Positions 62,383 through 64,000 of a DNA stretch of 64,000 nt are shown one piece after another. Origin of the DNA: Chrysoperla carnea (taxonomy: Eukaryota > Arthropoda > Insecta > Neuroptera > Chrysopidae); contig NC_058339.1 in the NCBI RefSeq assembly GCF_905475395.1, positions 16,004,001-16,068,000 of the forward strand, given 5' to 3'. The translations under genes were made by a program, and so were the position numbers. The notes under the pieces were generated by a model. It was not told the DNA's origin. It saw only the letters and a list, made by a program, of their open reading frames with translations, and made no database searches. Numbering within the stretch: the first letter of the stretch is position 1; the number at the start of each line of letters is the position of its first letter.

Positions 62383-64000
62383 GTAAGTTATGTTGAATGA
62401 TGTAATCCATTTGCTTCCACTTCAAATTCTACTAAAAACAGATGTTTTACATTTACAACTGATGAAATCTCCTACCACTTTATAAGGGCAATTTTTGAAT
62501 CGTATTTATAATTTTATTTCTTGTTAACAAATAGTTATTTTTTACCTAGAGGTTAAATAACTCCATTTTTTTAAAATAAAATTTGCCCTTAAAATACTAA
62601 AGAACTGGGCAAAACATTTATTATAAAATTTAAATTTGCGATCAATGATTTAAATAATTTTTTAACTAGGATTCTGATTTTGTGATCGAATCCCGAGCAT
62701 GAAAATTTGTTAATTTATTTACCATAATAAGTCATCGGCCGTGTCAAGTTCGGTTGTTTTTATTATTGGAATAATAAAATGCCAAATGTTTGTGGCTGAT
62801 ACGATGATCTGTAAATTATCTACCAAGGCTTGATAAATTTATTAGTTTTGATATCGTGAAATGATGGTAGTAAGTGGTCGCCTTTTTTTGTTCAATAGCA
62901 TTCGGAAAAATATTTTCAGCCAATAACTGCCAATTTTATTAAAAACTACTTATTTTCCCCCATAAATCGATCACTTATTAAAAGCTACGGTAAATTTAAT
63001 AAATTTTCATTTTATACCTCGATAACTCGATAATTTTTACTTTTAATTACCGTTTAACTCCAATGAATTCCAAGAAAATAATATAACATAAAACTTATAT
63101 CTCTGATTTTTGAGATTTACATTTTAATGAAATTATTTAAAAATAAATATTTGCCTACTTCTTTCAAAAATATACAACAAGAGCGGTGTTAAAATAATCT
63201 TGAAAGATACTAAAAACGTAATTTAAAAAATCATGACGTGTTCACATTGATTTTGCTACAAAGCATCGTTTTATAGGTATTTTTTGAGATGAGAGAGCGC
63301 CGATCAGATTCAAAAGGTAATCAATTCTCATAGATCACACATTCCACTCGTCGTCTTGATGTGTGAAACGCACGCATTCAATCACTGACACACACAAATG
63401 TGAGTTCCAACAACTAAAGAAAGAAATTCACATGTATGGTATGTATAATCAGATGGTCTACGTAGACTCTTCGCAGACGATTTACTGTGTACTCTACGAC
63501 GATGACTTTCAAGTTCAATATGGCCTCCTCTCCTACGACTACTCTACTACTTGCGTACTTCCGACGACGTGTTAAAGAGAGACTGCTAGCTACTTCTCCT
63601 TGTACCTCTAGACCGTAGTATTTCGTCGTCTTCACGTCAGTTCTACTGTCAATTCTACTAATAGTGTGTCATTTGCAAAACAAAACACAAAATGCAGTAA
63701 GATTTATAGTAATTTGAAAATAATATATTTTTTAATTTTTTATTAACAAATTAAATCATTCATTCGTTTGTTTGAATGTATGTATCACTTTGAAAAGTTT
63801 TAAGTTCAATTTGAAAACATTATCAAATTTAAGATTTAACATTTTGTATAAGTTCGTTTGGAGATTGGAGGCTTACTCCTCGACATTCGAATACTACAAT
63901 TATTTAGTAATAAGACTCGCGGCATTGATTTTACAAAACATGATTAAAGCGACGTCTCTTGGTAATCATATTCATTAGATCCAAAAACATTTTATGGAAC
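62383..64000. other. Probable intron of the SR-protein gene, truncated by the window edge
   Basis: It starts at the GTAAGT donor of the CCHC exon and no RS-coding exon is visible. The stretch 63340-63660 is less AT-rich than its surroundings and dense in ACGAC/CGACGA/CTACGAC motifs. It carries short frames on both strands that look unlike proteins. Confidence 0.5.

Noticed and set aside
63363-63635. Overlapping frames on both strands taken as the RS domain exon
   Set aside because: Neither strand gives Arg-Ser dipeptides in any frame; the stretch is better viewed as non-coding.
1-64000. CRISPR arrays, rRNA genes, tRNA genes and bacterial-type operons
   Set aside because: No regular short-repeat/spacer arrays, no rRNA or recognisable tRNA sequence, and gene structure is clearly eukaryotic.

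Overview
The window looks like AT-rich nuclear DNA from an insect. Its genes are split into many exons with GT-AG introns, repeats crowd the introns and intergenic DNA, and there are no operons. Two genes point to insects: a multicopper-oxidase relative that has lost its copper ligands (MCORP type) and an xl6/SRSF7-type SR protein with one CCHC knuckle. I cannot name the species or order.

Layout. 1-6135: no gene; dispersed repeats, including a 420-bp hAT element nested in a recurrent non-coding repeat (family A). 6136-7098 (-): a three-exon FAM151/menorin gene. 7110-13143: intergenic, with hairpin and hAT-type elements. 13144-22312 (-): a ten-exon SLC6 neurotransmitter transporter whose 4.6-kb first intron holds a pogo/Tigger-like element, a hAT relic and a foldback. 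One extra base shifts the frame of exon 6. 22313-31524: intergenic, with a second hAT relic of the same family in the opposite orientation. 31525-37950, and probably on to 48959 (-): the MCORP-like gene. Its introns hold a 315-bp tandem duplication, an 800-bp foldback and a 4.2-kb foldback element with a perfect 9-bp target duplication. 48960-51747: mostly repeats. 51748-56151 (+): a complete four-exon PRP16/DHX38 splicing helicase. 57626-59764 (-): an intact, intronless 712-aa hAT transposase-like ORF with two BED fingers. 60305-60957: an inverted-repeat unit enclosing a protein fragment. 61643 to past 62382 (+): the 5' part of an xl6/SRSF7-like splicing factor, whose RS domain is not visible before the window ends.

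The host genes do not form a pathway. PRP16 and the SR protein both act in pre-mRNA splicing, but they are separated by the transposase ORF and read as independent genes. Exon junctions below come from reading splice sites and checking phase. FAM151 sums to 275 codons, PRP16 to 1218 and the MCORP model to 637, all without remainder. The SLC6 model leaves one base over, which is how the frameshift was found.

Most of the unusual content is repetitive DNA. The standout is the 42661-46895 element: long inverted arms built from ~365-bp tandem units around a non-coding centre, resembling Foldback (FB) elements of the MULE group.
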